A stretch of 64,000 nucleotides of DNA from the NCBI GenBank assembly GCA_013397455.1, contig VYZB01000538.1, positions 298,555 to 362,554 on the forward strand. Reading direction: 5' to 3'. Below the pieces are notes generated by a model that was not told the origin of the DNA, did not search any database, and saw nothing but the letters and a program-made list of their open reading frames with translations. The translations under genes and the position numbers were made by a program. Source of the stretch: Crotophaga sulcirostris (Eukaryota; Chordata; Aves; Cuculiformes; Crotophagidae). Shown piece after piece: positions 1-13,700 of this stretch; position 1 is the stretch's first letter; the number at the start of each line of letters is the position of its first letter.

Positions 1-1283
1 GGTATTTCCACTGGTGATGCTGGCTGAGAAAAGCACATCATCGGTGCCTGGCGCTGTGCTGCAGCGTCCGGGAGGTGCAGGTGTGCCCATGTCTCGCTGG
101 CTGTGGGTCAGAAAAGGGTGGTTGGAAGGTTGGGAGCATTTTGGGGGGTGCATGGCGAGCACTCAAGGGTGCTAGGAGGTTTGCTGCTTCTGGCTCTGGC
201 TGAAATGTTAGGCTGTGGTCAGGATGCGCTGCCACGGTGCCCAGGCTATGTGCTGGGATGGCAAAGGGATCAGCGCTGGGCAGGGCGGTCCCAGCGGTGG
301 CTGCTGCCTGTGAGCCGTGTGGTCTCATCAAGTGTGGACAAAGATCATCTGGGTCAGGTGTGGAAAATGTGCCGCTCTTAAATGAAGCCCATGAACATGC
401 AGTGTCTGCTTGTCTTCCAGGGATAAAAGATAAGGTGCAGTTTAGCAAAGCAGTTGAGTCCAGACTCAGGCTGCAGGTATCAGAGCTGCAAACATCAGAC
501 TTACCCATTACAGGTGGTTTGGGGGAAAGCATCGTTCCTTATCTGCGGAAGCCTGAAGGGTTTTTGCTGTGTTAATATGGGGATTAAATCAACCTGTTCC
601 TCTTCAATGCAAACAAAGCTAAATGATAATCCTATACAAACCAGGAGAATTAATCTGCATGTTTATGGGGTCCTATATATCAATAGCAGATGGTGCCTTC
701 ATGCTTACATGCATAAAAGCACAAAAGGAAAACAAGAAAATTTAATTTCTGGATGCATATGTTGAAAATACTGGATAGTATATTCACTGTAGTAAAGCTC
801 TATGCAGCTTTACAGCATGTATGTGAAGGAGAAAACCTTCTACGATTCATTTAGTGTGCGTTTGTGTTAGGTTCAGGCAGCTGGGGGGTTGATTTGGGGT
901 GGGAGTGGTGGGATGTAGGACATCTTCTAGCCCAAAGCAGCAGGTCGGAACCTGGGCTCTGGCTGGGAGAGCACGTCAGTGAAGGAGCAGGGGCTGTGCG
1001 TAGCGGGGTGTGTCAGAGGTGCCACAGGGCAGCTGGGGTTCAGCAGATGCGAGCAGAGTTGTAGACATTGTCACTGGACACATGTAGGGGGTCGGGGGCA
1101 GTCCTGGTCCCAGCACAGCCTCAGCAGCTTTGCTGACCTGCAGGAGGGAGCTGGCGCTGGAAAGCAGACTGGGGTGCATGGGGATGAGGAGTGAGCAGCC
1201 TGCCCACCAACACTGCCGACCATCAAAGCAGCGGCCAGTCCCCATGCTGCCGCCTCCTTTGCAGCTGGGGGACCAGTCAACGG

Positions 1284-2060
1284 TAAAGGTTCAACATGGC
1301 CAAGTGCCGGGTCCTGCACTGGGGTCACACCAACCCCAGGCAATGCTCCAGGCTTGGGGAAGAGCAGCTGGAAAGCTGCCTGGTGGAAAAGGACCTGGGG
1401 GTGCTGGTCAACAGTAGCTGATCATAAGCCAGCAGTGGCCCAGGTGGTCAAGAATGCCAACAGCATACTGGCTTGGATCAGCCATGGTGTGGCCAGCAGG
1501 AGCAGGGAAGGGATTGTCCTCCTGAACTCGACACTGGTGAGGCTGAACCTTGAATTCTGGGTTCAGTTTGGGGCCCATCACTACAAGAAAGACTTTGAGG
1601 GGCTGGAGCACATCTGGAGGAGGGGAACGGAGCTGGGGAAGAGTCTGGAGCCCAGGGGTTTTGAGAGCGGTTGAGGGACCTGGGGCTGTTGAGTCTGGAG
1701 AAGAGGAGGCTGAGGAGAGACCTCATCGCTCTCTGCAGCTCCTGGAAAGGAGATTGTGGTGAGGTGGGTGCTGGGCTCTTCTCCCAAGTGACAAGTGATA
1801 GGACAGGAGGAAACGGCCTCAAGTTGCACCAGGGGAGGTTTAGATTGGGTAGTGGGAAAAATGTCTTTACTGACAGAGTGGTGAAGCCCTGGCACAGGGT
1901 GCCCAAGGCAGTGGTGGAGTCTCCATCCCTGGAGGGGTTCAAAAACATGTAGACATGGCACTCTGGGACATGGTTCAGTCAGCACGGTGGGGTTGGGCTG
2001 ATGGTTGGACTTGATAAGCTGAGAGGTCTTTTCCAATCTTAATGTTTCCATGATTCTATG
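1284..2060 (+). mobile_element. CR1 LINE, 5'-truncated, 3' portion
   Basis: The sequence follows the familiar avian CR1 3' region. It begins near 'aaggttcaacatggccaagt', continues through 'ggacctgggggtgctggtca', 'gaagccctggcacagggtgc' and 'ccatccctggaggggttcaa', and ends in the tail 'tttccatgattctatg'. It is the longest CR1 piece in the window (about 0.78 kb). Its reading frame is broken by stops and indels, so it is a dead copy. The 5' boundary is approximate. Confidence 0.9.
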
Positions 2061-2976
2061 GTCTGTCCAGCTTGTACTTTCACAGCTGATTTTTATGCAC
2101 AGGAATCTGTGAGCTGCAGTGTTGATGGACACTCAGATCCCACAGACATGGATCTGCTTCCCCTCCTTGCCCCAAGCGCCCTCTGGCAGTGAAAGCCAGA
2201 GGTGCTGGTGTGCTCAGGGTCAGCACTTCACAGAAAAGACCCACAAACAGACAGATCTCTTTTCATGGTTGCTGAAAGCACACTAAGCTGTATGACATAA
2301 CAGCAAAATCACTAAATCAGTTTATTAGCACATTTCAGGCTCTCACATTGTTGTCGGGCACTCGCTTTAGGAAAACCTTATTGAGACACTGGATGATTTT
2401 TATTCTTCTCCTTTAGCACAGCTAAGAGGGACCTGATTGAGTTGTCAGGATCCTGTCCAGAGCCTGGCTAAGAGATGCAAAATTCCTCCTGTTTAGCTGA
2501 ACCCAAGTCAGCTTGAAGTGGATGTAGTGAAAGCAGTGGGATGGTGAGGTTTGGGAGGGCACATCATTGCCCTGCTCACTGCCAGGGCAGATGGACCACA
2601 GCTGGGATGGACGGACTGCAGGTGGAGCAGACAGATGCCTGTCCGTGTGCCCAGGGAGCCAGGAGAGCTGCCTGGCAGCACCGAGGGACCAACGGGTCCC
2701 ACACCTTGCTATGCTACCTTGGCAGCGGGAGCACCACAACCCGCAATGGACTCCCTGCCTGCCAGGGCCACCTGCCCGCAGCACCGGGTGACCCTGCTCC
2801 CCTCTCCTAGCACAGACCGTGTGTGGGATCCAGCCCCACGTGCTCGTCTGCGCTGCTGCGCGCTAATGCAAGAGACGAAGACGTGAAACTTCTTCCACCT
2901 TGCCAGGCTTATGCTGGGGTTTGTTTTTTTATAAAGGACTCTGTGCTGCAATAGTGAGGAAAACTGCACTATTTAC

Positions 2977-2991
2977 AAAAAAAAAAAAAAA
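2977..2991 (+). repeat. Poly-A run (15 bases)
   Basis: An uninterrupted run of 15 A in intron sequence. No retroposed gene body is recognisable just upstream, so it is listed only as a mononucleotide tract. Confidence 0.9.
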
Positions 2992-4621
2992 GGTGACACA
3001 GGACTTGGAAAAACATCTCATTTTCATTCTTGCTGCCAGCTCGTGACCCATGCCCTCCTTCCTCAGCCTACCCACGGTAGCTCCAGCGTGTCTCCTCGCA
3101 AGGCAACGGGCTCTGCAAGATTGATGTCGATGCCAGTCACATCTGTGCCCTGCAGAGAGGCAGATCTCACCATCTGTAAAATCACTTGTCCAGCTTGGGA
3201 AACCTGGTGGGCTTGGGCTGTTTGCAGATGGGCTTTCCAGGAGGTGATGTTGCTTTGGGGAAACCTCGCTCCATCACTCTTTCAGCTGCGGGTTGTGATT
3301 GCAGCTGGCTGGCTGTGGATGCAGAGGGGCTAACAGCTCCACTCTTCCTGTGCGTTTGTAGGTTTTTTTATTTTGGAATGTGGTTTTGGAGGCTTTCCCT
3401 TGCTTTCAGCTCCCTGTTGTAGCATTGCTTTTAAAGATCAGCTTCCCTGAGCAAGTTCTGGTGCTCTCGTGGATGGCAGGGCTGACTTGTGTCAGACCCT
3501 TACACCCTGGGGGAGAGGAGCTCTGCCGAGACATGGGAGCTCTGTGGGGCACAACAGGCTGCCTGCCGCCCACGGCTTGTGCTGCTCTGTTTGGTTTTGC
3601 CAGAAAATGCTTGCTTACGAAAAGTTTATCTTTCTGGGGTGGGTCAGTCTCAACAGAAAGGTTCTTGGACTGTGGGCTATGGGTTCCGTGTCCATCTCAG
3701 GGGCTTGAAGGGGAGCAGCGGGGGTCTCATAAAGACCCATGGTCCCCAGAATCAGCCAGGCTTGCTGCAACCTCTGTACAGCCCTGGGATCTGTTTTAAA
3801 TGCCCGGCTGTTAATAAAGTAGTCCTTTTGTTGCAGGGTATTCTCCATGCTTATCAAAGTCTTGTCAATCTCTGGAATCTCCATCTGATCCCCGAACACT
3901 GCTCAAACAGTGCCCCCAGGATATTAATGTTTGTACAGCTGCCTTTAATTCCTGTGGCCCATTTCACTTTTCTTACTGAGCCGGTGAAGAGGAGAAGTTT
4001 AGATGATAAACAACATTAATGTTCGTGCTTTTGTTCTCCAAATTGACTCTTTGATCAGAAATGCGCCTCGTGTCTGTGCTGCAGAGAAGTGGGGGTTCTG
4101 CCTCTAGGGCTAACAGAGGTTTTGAGGGCAGTGTGTTCATCTTAAATGGGCAGCAGCCCTTACAATTAATTATACAGATGCTGAGAAGTTTACTACCATG
4201 GTACTGCTAAGCTACTTTGACCACACCCCTGTTGTAGTGGGTGGTGAGACTGCAGTGGTGTGGGGAGCTCCACCAGCACCCTGATGTTATTTCTTGGTGA
4301 ACCAATCTCATTCCCAGAGGAAAAGAGGATGTACTCATCCCACCTCGTGCTCACATACCTGTGATCTGTTCAGTCTGCTGTTGTAAGCCATTGTCAACCT
4401 TCCCTGGCCCTGCAGCTGCTCCAGCTTCTCCCTTTGTCCTCTGCTTCAAGCACCAGGAGCAGGCAGAGGGGATGGAGCCCCTCTTGGGGTCCAGGCACTG
4501 ATGGAGGCATCCTGGGCCAGCAGCCAGGCATTGCAGCATCCTAGGGACTCCTCAAAATGGAGATGTTAGGAAGCGGTTGGACACTCTTTGAGTGACTGTT
4601 TCTTCTCTTCCTCTCCCCAAG

Positions 4622-4762
4622 CTGATGACCAAGCACCCTGCCAAGCGACTGGGCTGTGGCCCAGAAGGAGAGCGGGACATCAAGGAGCACGCGTTCTTCC
4701 GCTATATCGACTGGGATAAACTGGAGCGGAAGGAGATCCAGCCTCCCTTCAAGCCTAAGGCT
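4622..4762 (+). CDS. PRKCB: PRKCB shared exon: end of kinase domain and start of AGC tail
   Basis: A 141-nt exon (47 codons, phase 0 at both ends) between an AG acceptor at 4620-4621 and a GTAAGT donor at 4763. It reads [13 protein letters not shown], then [21 protein letters not shown], and ends QPPFKPKA. This is the final helical part of the protein kinase C catalytic C-lobe and the first residues of the AGC-kinase C-terminal extension. In the human beta numbering it covers about residues 575-621. PRKCB encodes a Ca2+-, diacylglycerol- and phosphatidylserine-dependent serine/threonine kinase that moves from cytosol to membrane on activation. This exon is the last one common to the betaI and betaII isozymes and can splice to 14436 or 19871. 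From memory it differs from human at only about three positions (G to A, E to D, Y to F). PRKCA and PRKCG are excluded by the two beta-specific tails downstream. Confidence 0.97.
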
Positions 4763-7700
4763 GTAAGTACAGCTGCGTTCAGCACGTTCTGCCCTGGCTC
4801 TCACACACACCAGTTCTCTCCCAGTCGCGGGTCCCCCTGCACAGGTGTGTGTGCAGGCACTGCTCGTGCTCCTCCTGTCTGCGGTGTGGAGGTACCGGTT
4901 CTCTGTCTGCTTAGAAGACCGTGTCTGCTCCGATTTGGCACGTACCAGGCCACCGCTGTGAAAGGGTAACTCTGGAATGCCTCGTATCACTGCCTTGCAG
5001 GGGTAGAAGCACCACATGGTGAGCACAAGGATTTAATTGCGTTACGATACCATCTGTTATCCCAGGGCTCAGTCTTTGTGTTGTTTTTTTTATACCTTCT
5101 TCTTAAACTGAACATCCCTCTGGTTTCTTTTAATCTAAACTTTATTTCAGCACCCAGCTCAGCACCACAGTCTGCCTGAATTTGGCAGTGGAGCTGTGTT
5201 TCACTCCACAGTTTCTCTCCAAGGTGAAGCAGTGGAAGGCTGGAGCCTGGCTCAAGCACGGGCGCTGACGCAGGTGGAGAGGAGCTCTGCAGTGAGGAGA
5301 ACCTGGCTGCTCTCTCCTCTCTGCTTTGCTTTAAGATGGGTTCTGCTAGCGAGAAAGATGCTGTGTGTGCTGAGAACACAAGGCTGTGATGGGGGATACG
5401 CTGTCAGCAGTGAAACCGAGGTGGAGGCATGAGTAATCTGAAAGCTCTTTGTCACAAAAGATGAGATGACCTGACTGCTCCTTGGTCTGGCCATCTTTGC
5501 AGTGACATCTGTCCAGGTGATGCCTGGGCAGGGGCGCAGCCTGAGCCACAGTGTAGGTTTCATCACCTGCTGCGTATGGGGCTTGTGCTGAAACAATACA
5601 AGGGCATAAGCCTGCAACTGTGGTGCTCGGGCCTCTCTGTGTGACCCCAAGCACTTTGGTTTGCTGCATCTCTCTGCCTGTCATCTCTCTGCCCTTCCTC
5701 AGAGAGGATGCACACCAGCAGTGACCACATAGATGCAGGGGCAGGGACAACTCTCCCTGGATTTCTCTGTTTCTCTCTGCCGCTGTGGGACTGTTGCTAT
5801 GTCTGAGTCTCTCCGCAGCTCCTTAAAGGATGGGCTTATTCACATGTTTCCACCTCCTGCATGCCTGTTGGCTGCTGTGTCTTAGTTGGGCATTGGTCTT
5901 TTACAGAGGACTGTGAATCTGATTTACACAGCTGCTATGGACTGATATTTGTGCCCAGTAATTGCGGTGGGGACATTGCTTTCTCTCTTAATCTGTCATT
6001 CTGGATCGCAACTCAGAGTTCAGAGATGCTCCAGGTATTTAACTGAGCCTTCCCCTGTCCCAGTGCTTTTAACAACCTTGGACACGTCTGCTTTTCCTCT
6101 GCTTTACAGTAAACCTGTTCTTTTGAGGGGACCTCTTCAGTGCTTGGGAAAACTCCACTTTCAGGGAAAACATGGAGTGGGAGTCGGGTTGGTGTAAGAT
6201 GCTCGGCTGCTTTAGCACCGCTGCCTCTAAATGCCTCTGCTCCAACAGCCTTTTCCCTTCTACAGCTCCTTGCTTGACTGGTCAAATACGAATAAAATGC
6301 CCAGTCGTTGGGCCTGGCAGAAGCCCCCACAGCCTCGTCTCCCTTCCAACACACAGTACAGATGTGGCAGTGACTGCCAACTGGGAGGTCTGCTCCTCGC
6401 CCCAGCAATGCCCTGCCTGTGTTCAGTGCTGCGTGTTTGAATTTCAGGCAGATATTTTTACAAACTAAACTCCTGCACAGTGCTGCCTTTGCAGGAAACT
6501 CTATGAGGTCATGTCCTCAGAGCCTTTCGCTTCTCTGTCTGAGAGCTACTTCCTTGCAGTGAGGTCTCAGGCTGCTCTCTGCATTGGCAAGGAGAAAAAT
6601 GGCCCATTCTCCCTGACTGTCTCAGAAATGTGAGACCCAGGTTGCTGGTAAGCAGCTGGTGATGGTTAGCACGGAGATCTGAATCACTGCCTACTTTCCT
6701 TTCCCTTGCAAGGAATGAAGTCTTCAAGCCGTTAGCCCTTGTGGGAAAATGTTACTTCGAAGGCATTAACTTTGTTACCAAAGTGTAACAGTGCAAAGGT
6801 ACTCGGGGCTGTTTGTGCACGCCATGGTTTGTTGACTTAGGGTGGGATCTGACCTTGGTGCAGAGGATGCTGAGGCACGAGGTGGGGGGACGAAGCTCTG
6901 CACCCAGAGCCCATTTGGGGGGCACAGCAGACACCAAGGCTTCCTGGTCCTATTCTGTAAGAGACTGCTTCTCCTGAAATCCTGTTTCCCCCTCTGTGTT
7001 TGTTTGCTATTGAAACTGTTGCTGCATCTCTCCTCTACATCTGCCCTTTCTTCTTGAGCAGATCCCCAGGGATGCTCTGTGCACTGGGTTGTGGCAGTGT
7101 TATTGTTTGGGCTTTTACAGTCAAACACAACTGAATTCTGCCAAAAGTGCTTTCTTAGTGTTCTTATTTTTTAAAATGTGCAAATTCTGTCCTGCTTAAA
7201 TGTCTTATTTCCTTAAAAATGCTTTTGATGCTGGACCTTGGCAGGGGGATGGTGAGCTGCTGTGTGTTGCATCTCACCTAATGGCTAGTGCAGGAGAATT
7301 TACCGTTTGATAGGACAGGGAGATTAATGGGAAGGCAGGCACAGTAGATTTAGGATTTAGGTAGGATTAAGACAACTGAGGTACCTGCTGATAGCTGATA
7401 TTTCAACAGCAGTGCATCTGTGCTGGAAAATACTGCTCCTTTCATGCCATCTGTGAGAGCAGATCAGAGCAGCGCAGAAATGGAAATCAGGTTTGGGCAC
7501 CTTCACAATATACTTGGGTGGGTCATGAGGAAACACGCTGCTCACTGTTTTTGACCTTCAGGTGTTCATGCAGGGCTCAAGCTCCTGATAGACCAGAGAT
7601 TTGTGCTAGCCTGGCTCTTTACTTTGGCTTAAGTCTTGGGCTTTTTTCCTTTTTCCCCCCTTTTTTTGTTAGCTTCTATAAAGATAAAGTTACAGAGATT

Positions 7701-10700
7701 TTCTACAAGCCAAAGTGTCAAAATAAGGAATAATACACAAATATGGGCTTGGTATCTGCCCACAAATGTCCTCAGCCTTCCTGTGCTCCTGCACCACATG
7801 GTGCCTGAGTGCTTCAGCCCTGGGGACACGAGGCAGGGCTGAGCAGAGCCCAGGCCAGATTGTCCTTGGCCTCGCGTTGGTCCTTAGCATCACGTCAGAT
7901 TCTGCTCATCAGAAGGTACCGTTAATTCATGTTTGCTCATGGCTCAAGTAGCACAAAGCCTCCTCTTGCATGTGTGAGTGCTGTGGCCTGGCAGGTGCAG
8001 GAGGGGAACAGAGGCCCCAGGGAAGGTCCTGTTCCAGAACAGCTGGGTGGGAGCTGGGTGCTTCCCCTGTGCCAATCCTCGCTGAACAGGCCCAGCCACA
8101 CCCGGCCTCTGCAGAACCATTGTTGCCAGGGATCTCTTCTGCAGCACCCACAGTTTGTTTGCTGCGTTCCTGTGGGTTTGTAACCTCTTTGAAGGCAGAG
8201 AGCAGGGGTACAAGCAAGTGCTCTCCTTGCCAGGAGGGGCTTCCCATCGCTTCCCAGCGCCTGCATCATTTCACACCACCAGGAAAATGGACCCTTCATC
8301 TTCTGCCTGGCTTGGTGTTACATACCCAGAGCTGAAATAAATTCCCGAGAGCTGCTGTGTTGCTGCTTGCTTTGTGCTTGATTAACCTTTATCACAGAGA
8401 CGGTAACGAGACAGATCAGGGTCTGGGTTGTCTTTGGTGTGCAGAGACTCAGCAGCTTTGATGTAGGGCTGTGCTTGGCTGCTCTGTGCTTTGGCTTGTG
8501 CATAACAATTCCTTCCGCGGGGCTGCATTTACCCTGAGAAGTGTATTTACACTTGCCTGCTTTCTCTGTCTCTTATTGAGATAATTATTGTTTTTGGTAT
8601 CTAATTACTCCTTTACTTTACATAAAGCCTAGTGATTTGAAAAGTCTCCTCATTTTGAAAGCATTGAAATCGCAAGGCAAAGTGCAGGATTACTCACAGC
8701 AGCACGGTGATGGCAAAAATTGCTTTTAATCCAGTAATTTTTAATTGCATAAATTAATTTTCCTCTAACTGCTTTGAGTTAATTAATATTGAACCTAGAT
8801 TTGTCAAAACTCCTGTTCTCCTGCATGTGCTTTTTTGTAGCCTTGCTTCCAGGCTTTACGAGGTGAGTTCAGATGTTTGCAGAAGTATTTTCCTAATTAG
8901 ATGTGATCTAAGTTTTGAGGGGGCCAACAGTGGGCAGGAGAGTGCTGTGGGGAGGCAGCCAGATGCGTTACCGTTAAACATCTCCTCTTGTCCTCAAGTA
9001 AAGATTTGCCCTGGCAGCCTTGGGGTTCCGAAAAAGCTTTCTCTGAGTTTTCCTTCTGAGTATTCAACCAATATTTCCGGTATTTTGGGAAGCACCTTGG
9101 CTTTGCTTGTGGGAGAGAGATGAAAGCCAGGGTCCTGTATCAGAAAACCCTCACAGCCTTTCTCTGGAGCAAGGATGAACACACGCTGAGCTGAGATCTG
9201 GGGTTGTTAACCAGACACTTATGAATGAGAAGCACCATCGTCCCCCTGAGCAGCACAAAGGGGCCTCCAGCGTCGTCCCAGGTTTGAGCTGTCACCCGCA
9301 TCCCCCTAAACACAACACGTCTATTGCCAGGAGGATCGGAGAGTCCTGATCCTCCCTTGTGTAGCAAGAAGCCGGGCTTTTAACCTGGAGCAGCAATGGC
9401 AAGCTCAAACTGACCCAAACTGGCAGGATTTGGGCTGTACCACTCTTTTGGGCCAAAAATCTGGAAAATCAAGGGTGTGATCCACCCACTGCTCCTCCTC
9501 GGTGCTGGGGATGAGGGCTTTGTCGCAGCAGGAGAACAGCCATCCTCAGCGTTTTATGATCTTTGATTGCATCTTGGGGATCAGTGGAAAATATTTTATT
9601 ATGCCTTTTGTCTCTATTTGAAATCAAGGTAGAAAATGATAAAATAAAAAGACTATCTTCCCAGCTGACAGTTTTATTTCTGCAGCTAGGAAAAAAAGTC
9701 ATTCTGCACTGGCTATAAATATTAGAGAGGGCACATCGGGGATTTATGTAAGATAAATCCCCACCCTCCCCCCTTCTTCATTCAGGATGGAGTGGTGCCT
9801 GTACATTAATTTAGTACTAAAATGAGGCAGATTTTTCACAAAATGGCTTTGGATAAATGCAGAAGTTCATACAACGTCTCCCATCCTTTAATGAGAAACT
9901 TAATTTGGGGAGCTTTAAAGCTGGTGCTCCTGAGATAGCGGCCGTTGGCAACCTGGAGTGGCATCCATCCTTCTTATTCTCCCTTTTCAAGCGTGTGAGC
10001 CAGACCTTGCATCTGGAACTCCAGCAGTGCTGGGCCTTGGCAGCACTTCACTGGGATGAAACCTCCTGCCCTCACAAGAGCGGAGTAGTGCCCGTGGCAT
10101 CATGGTGGTGACTGGGGCCAAGGGTGCAGGACAGCACGGGTGCACGTCCACAGCCTTTAGACCATGGTTGTGGACTTGGATGTGGCTTCTGCAAACCCAA
10201 ACACAATTTCCAGCCTTCAAGTCTTTATTTTATCCATGAGAAAGCTCCCAAAGAGGAGGCTGTGCTCTTTGGTTTGCTGACCAGGCTGTGTCCTTACACA
10301 TCCAAATAAAAAGCCTGCAGGAATAAAAGCAAACTTCCCAAAGCTGGGAACAAAATCCTTGGGATAGATGCAACTTTTAACATTTCCTATCCACCTATCC
10401 TTGCCTTATTGCATTATGATGAGAATTATTCCTTATCAATAGACATTAAAAGTATGTTTGTGTTTTCTTTCCGAATAACTGGAAGCATTTCCTGGGGTTT
10501 TTAGATGGGGTTGCTTTTGTTTGATTTATTTTTTTTGTGAAGGAAAGCACATTTCTTTACTAGCACACAGACAACAGTGCTGTCAGACATTTCACATGAG
10601 CTGTCTGTGTCGAGGGCCCGTGGTGCTGACAGGCAGTGGTAGCCTGTGTCACAGCACTGCACAGGGTTCCCTGTGTCTGGGGAGCCAATAGAACCCACAG

Positions 10701-13700
10701 GTGAGTGGTTTGGTAGCAGGTAAACCCTGCTGTGTTCAGTGTTACTGCATCGATGACCTTAAGCACCACAGGCTTTCCTGGTGATCTTGCTCCTGGTTTC
10801 TTTTATCTTGGCGCTGAGTGGGGAGACGAGTGGCAGCGTGGCCTAGGAAAACCCCTGTCTCTTTGTCTTGTGACTTCAGATTCCAGGCTTTGTGGGGCTG
10901 GCAACTTCAATTCGGGGAATTTATTTTCTGTGTTGATGTGGATGTGATGGCTTTCAGGAGGGCATTTGGCTGATGCCACCATGTCAAGCAGCTAAACCAG
11001 ACTTCTGCAAGACTCTGAAGCTGTACTTGATTTTGTGGTCTGGAGCAGCGACCAACAATTCCCAAACAAGCTAGAGCTCTGACAGCTCTGGTTGAAATTT
11101 CTTATGGTGGGAATTGTCAGCTCATCAGGATATGACCTCACTATTCATTTCTGCACATCTGTGAACCTCGCTGCTGTCCTGCTGCGTTGGAGATGAAGGG
11201 TCTGCCAGCCCTTGAGCCCCCTCCAGGGGAAGCTCTGGGGGCTCAGCAGCTTGGATGGGGCTTCCCAATTGCTCTTGGCCTCTGCAGAGGCAGCAGGCTG
11301 GGATCAAATGGGAGCTGCAGATGGGGAGCACAGGTACATCTGGAGTAACCAAGAGGGAAAGGCCACCAGGAAGTCCCCGTTCGGCCACATCTTCGTGAGC
11401 TACTCCACCTGCCCAGGAGATGGGCACATCCCTGTTAGTTTGCATTTTCCTGGTGCTTGGAGAGAAGAAAAGATGCGGAGAATTGCCTTGGGATGAGGCC
11501 CATACAGCAGTCAGGGATTGGCAAGGTGCAAGAACTTAGGCTTTTTACAGACAACAGGTAACGAGCTGTGTGTCTGCCAGTCTGCTTGCTGTGCTCATGT
11601 CTTCATCCTCCATCTCCTTCCTGGGTTGCTGCTTTTGTTTTGTCCTGGGCTCTGTGTTTTCTGGTGCAAGTATCCTTACGCTTCCTTTTGAGAGCTCATT
11701 TTCCATTGAATCTTGGTGCTTGAAGTCAGGGATTTCCCAAGAGTCATTCTTGGAGGGCCATAGTTGGGATAGCGTCGTGCTGGGACCATGGGCACTGGGG
11801 CAGATTCTTCCACTCCAACACACTGCTCTGCATGAAATGGCTTCTGAGGCTCATTTTGGAAAGGTTTCATCTTTGATACCCTGCTGGTGAACTGGTTCAC
11901 ACTGCGTTTGCATGTTTGGTTTGGGGGGATTTTGGCTTTGGATTTTAAGGGGGTTTTTTGCCTAAATCCTCCCCTGGGCAGCACCAACTCTTTTTTTTTT
12001 GCATCAAAATACTTAAAAAAGAGCAAGCCACACTTTAACCTACCCCACAAAGAGCAGCATCTGCCCTCGCCAGGGCTCAGTGCTGGGCTCAGCTGTGGCC
12101 GGAGGCAGGAGCTGTGTTTGCCAGGGCTGACGCTGCAGGACGTGTGACCACAGCAGCAAAGGAGAGGTGTAGGAGGGGAAAAATGACTCCAGTGTCACTG
12201 GGTATGTTTGAGCGCTGTGTTGGAAACCATGCGGAGCTCATGGTCGTGAACAGGAGATGCAATTGGGAACAAAAGCGTAACAAATCCAGACTAGAAATGT
12301 ACTGCAGGTTGAGACACAGCCCCACAAAATATAAGAGGTAAGATGCGTGACAGGGTGGGCTTGGATGCTGGAGGGGCTGGCATGTGACTGTAGCTAGAGT
12401 TAAGTCTGGGGTTGTTCAGTCTGGAGAAGAGAAAGCTCCAGGGAGACCTTATAGATGCATTCCAGTACTGAAAGGGGCTGCAGGAAAGCTGGGGAGGGGC
12501 TCTTGATCAGGGAGTGCAGGGAAAGGACAAGGGGGAACAGTTTTCAGCTGAGAGAGGGGAGATTGAGATGAGATTTTAGGAAGAAATATTTTCCTGTGCG
12601 GGTGGGGAGGCCCTGGCCCAGGTTGCCCAGAGCAGTGGTGGCTGCCCCATCCCTGGAGGTGTTCAAGGCCTGGTTGGATGGGGCTTTGAGCCCCCTGATC
12701 CTGTGGGAGGTGTCCCTGCCCATGGCAGGTGGTTGGAACTGGATGGGTTTTGGGGTCCCTTCCCACCTAAACCATTCCATGATTCTATGACTCCAGCGTT
12801 TCCCCCTGAACTTTTTTAGATACTTGAGGATAATAAGTGTCTTCCTTGGCACTGTCAGAGCTGCCAAAGGACCACGCCATTGGAGGCTAATGGATGTTCA
12901 TGTTGTCTTCCCTGCAGCCTCTGTGGCAGAGGAAGGAACTGGGAAATGTTGAAGTGTGCATGTATTTGTCCTTAATATTTTATTGTATTTAGTCTGATGT
13001 TTATTAAAAATGTAAATCTGTTTCCTTAGTAAATGAAAGTTAAATGCCAGAAAAAATTGTCCCAGCGCTTGGAGCATGGGAGAATGGAAGGAGAGGACTG
13101 AAGTACCAGGAGGTGTTGGTTTCTGCATCTCGTTGGAGAAAACAGGGCCAGGAGAGCATCAGCTACCTGGTGGCTCTGACAGGGAGTTCACCAACCGTTA
13201 GAGCAAGTCATTACATGCAGTTCATGGGGCTGGAACACATGTGATAGGTGGTAATTGAGCACAATTTGTAGCTGCTGCGGTGACCCAGGATCCACCTGGT
13301 ATCAGCTATTGCTAGTATTATTGTATTAAATCGACTTGCAGCACAGGAAGTTACAGGACCCTTGTTTTGATTGCAAAGAGAATTAAATAAGGAATTTGGC
13401 ACGTCTCCCCGCTTTGGCTACAGCACAGCCAGCCAGCTCCTCCGCTGCTGCCCAGAGTTCCTGCGCTGGGGCAGCATGGGACCAAGGGGTGCTGACTGAC
13501 CCCCAAGGAGGATTGGTGCCCTTGAGTTCTTTCCAGGTGTTTTCCTGCCCCACAGGACTCCAGAGCTTTCGGGTTCTTCTCTCTCCTGGCTTTGCTGGCT
13601 GTGGAGAGCTCAGCTCTCTTGGACTCCAACCCCGCCTGAAGGAGGGGTTGTTGTTAGGTGCCTTCAGAGGCAAGGGATGAAAACATGGCTGTGGGCAGTG

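Larger units (their letters stand above)
1..4621 (+). other. PRKCB: PRKCB intron upstream of the shared C-terminal kinase exon (partial)
   Basis: This is non-coding sequence ending in the acceptor of the exon that starts at 4622 (pyrimidine-rich tract, then AG at 4620-4621). I looked for the preceding kinase-domain exon (DWWAFGVLLYEM-type sequence) and did not find it, so it lies upstream of the window. Contents: a CR1 copy at about 1284-2060, a 15-base A run at 2977-2991, and otherwise unremarkable unique sequence. The open frames here are short and lack recognisable protein similarity. Confidence 0.85.

Noticed and set aside
1478..2132. Minus-strand open frames of 156 and 183 codons
   Set aside because: They lie within the CR1 copy at 1284-2060, in antisense.
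1..4621. Search for the preceding PRKCB kinase exon
   Set aside because: No DWWAFGVLLYEM- or MSKEAVAICK-like sequence was seen, so the exon is upstream of the window.
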